From Planctomycetota bacterium (lineage in GTDB: Bacteria > Planctomycetota > UBA1135 > GCA-002686595), in the NCBI GenBank assembly GCA_016764635.1, contig JAESRM010000026.1, positions 2,508 to 9,132 of the forward strand: 6,625 nt of DNA. Direction: 5' to 3'. Below are positions 5,994-6,625 of this stretch, piece after piece. The position numbers and the translations under genes were made by a program. Position 1 is the stretch's first letter, and each line of letters starts with the position of its first letter. Below the pieces are notes generated by a model. It was not told where the DNA came from. It worked only from the letters and a program-made list of their open reading frames with translations, and did not search any database.

Positions 5994-6625
5994 ATGTTGT
6001 TTCTCAAAAACTGTCGGCGCTTCGCCGGCCCCGTGCTCGCCCTGGCGCTGAGCACCACGCCCGCCCTGGCCGCTCCGATCCAGGCCATCGCCCCATCCCA
6101 CCCCATCCGGATCCAGAGGCGAGTCTTCGGTCCAGCCCCCAGCAGTTCCGCGCCCAAGGGTGCAAAACTGGTCTACCTGGACTCCACGAACCTCTCCCCC
6201 TTCTCCTCCTGCAATTCCAACCAGGCCTGGCCCTGGACGGCGGTTTTTAGCCCCGACGGTGCCCATCTCTACGTGCCCCTGTTCGGTGGCTTCACGGGAC
6301 AAGGTGGCTGCACCCTGCTCAAGTTGGATGCGAGCACCTTGCAGCACCTGGCCACTATCCAGTTGGAGGAATCCCCGGAGGAGGTCGCGTTCACGACCGA
6401 CCCGGGCGGCTCGGTGATCCTGGGCTTCGCAACCAACAGTGCCGCTTCGTCGGTCACGGTTTTCAATGCCGCGGACCAGGTCCTGGTCCATGTGCCCATT
6501 CCCATCCTGCCCGGCAATGTTTACGGCACCGCCTTTCCGTTCGGCATGGCGGTCTCCCCGGACCAAAGCACGGTCTGGGTGGGCACTTCAGAAGGACGTA
6601 TCTACGCCTTGGATGTGGCCAGCCG
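5994..6625 (+). CDS. Exported YncE-like beta-propeller protein under cobalamin riboswitch control (3' end outside window)
   Basis: The first 210 codons are present and the frame is still open at the window edge. An in-frame TGA at 5979 leaves ATG 5994 (or TTG 5997) as the start. Residues 1-26 are a classical signal peptide (NCRRF, hydrophobic core, then TTPALA before APIQ), with no lipobox, so the product is probably periplasmic or secreted. After a Pro/Ser-rich segment (27-57) come beta-propeller blades of the YncE/YVTN style: WTAVFSPDGAHLYVPLF (81-97), EEVAFTTDPGGSVILGF (129-145) and GMAVSPDQSTVWVGTSEG (184-201), the last followed by IYALDVAS. Two cysteines (73 and 106) could form a disulfide. 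The direct upstream cobalamin riboswitch implies expression when B12 is scarce, which suggests corrinoid capture or uptake. BtuG of Bacteroides is a precedent for a cobalamin-binding propeller, but homology to it cannot be judged here. Genes further downstream are not visible. Confidence 0.85.
   Translation, partial: MLFLKNCRRFAGPVLALALSTTPALAAPIQAIAPSHPIRIQRRVFGPAPSSSAPKGAKLVYLDSTNLSPFSSCNSNQAWPWTAVFSPDGAHLYVPLFGGFTGQGGCTLLKLDASTLQHLATIQLEESPEEVAFTTDPGGSVILGFATNSAASSVTVFNAADQVLVHVPIPILPGNVYGTAFPFGMAVSPDQSTVWVGTSEGRIYALDVAS

Noticed and set aside
5702..6250. A 182-codon plus-strand open frame spanning the riboswitch and the start of the propeller gene.
   Set aside because: It overlaps the conserved riboswitch and is in a different frame from the propeller gene, which has a clear signal peptide and blade motifs.
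5934..6566. A 210-codon minus-strand open frame opposite the propeller gene.
   Set aside because: It is Gly/Arg-rich with no recognisable domain and antisense to a better supported gene.

Overview
The window comes from a GC-rich Gram-negative-type bacterium that I cannot name. Its secreted HEAT-repeat/VWA protein, its CheA with two phosphotransfer domains and no P2 domain, and its cobalamin-controlled secreted beta-propeller fit a Planctomycetota-like, Acidobacteria-like or deltaproteobacteria-like lineage. That placement is inference from protein style only.

Most of the window (about 1-5577) is transcribed on the minus strand. Reading in that direction, it holds a secreted HEAT-repeat/von Willebrand A protein (5577-3985), a ~400 bp spacer with a strong hairpin, the chemotaxis-type histidine kinase gene cheA (3586-1085), and a very strong hairpin terminator (1020-988). 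Next come a ~360 bp noncoding stretch with a 16-bp direct repeat, the coupling-protein gene cheW (624-121), and the first 28 codons of what looks like the receptor methyltransferase gene cheR (84-1, cut by the window edge). CheA, CheW and CheR would form one signalling array, with CheW and CheA docking on receptors and CheR tuning receptor methylation. The terminator and long gap suggest cheA is transcribed apart from cheW-cheR.

The right end (about 5738-6625) reads on the plus strand, divergent from the HEAT/VWA gene. It has a clear cobalamin (vitamin B12) riboswitch at 5738-5914, then two hairpins in the leader, the second overlapping the expected ribosome-binding region. Next is the start of a gene (5994 to beyond the window) for an exported protein with YncE-like beta-propeller blades. 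A secreted beta-propeller under direct B12 control is the most interesting item here. By analogy with BtuG, the cobalamin-capturing surface propeller of Bacteroides, it may be a cobalamin-binding or corrinoid-uptake protein, but this cannot be proven from the window.
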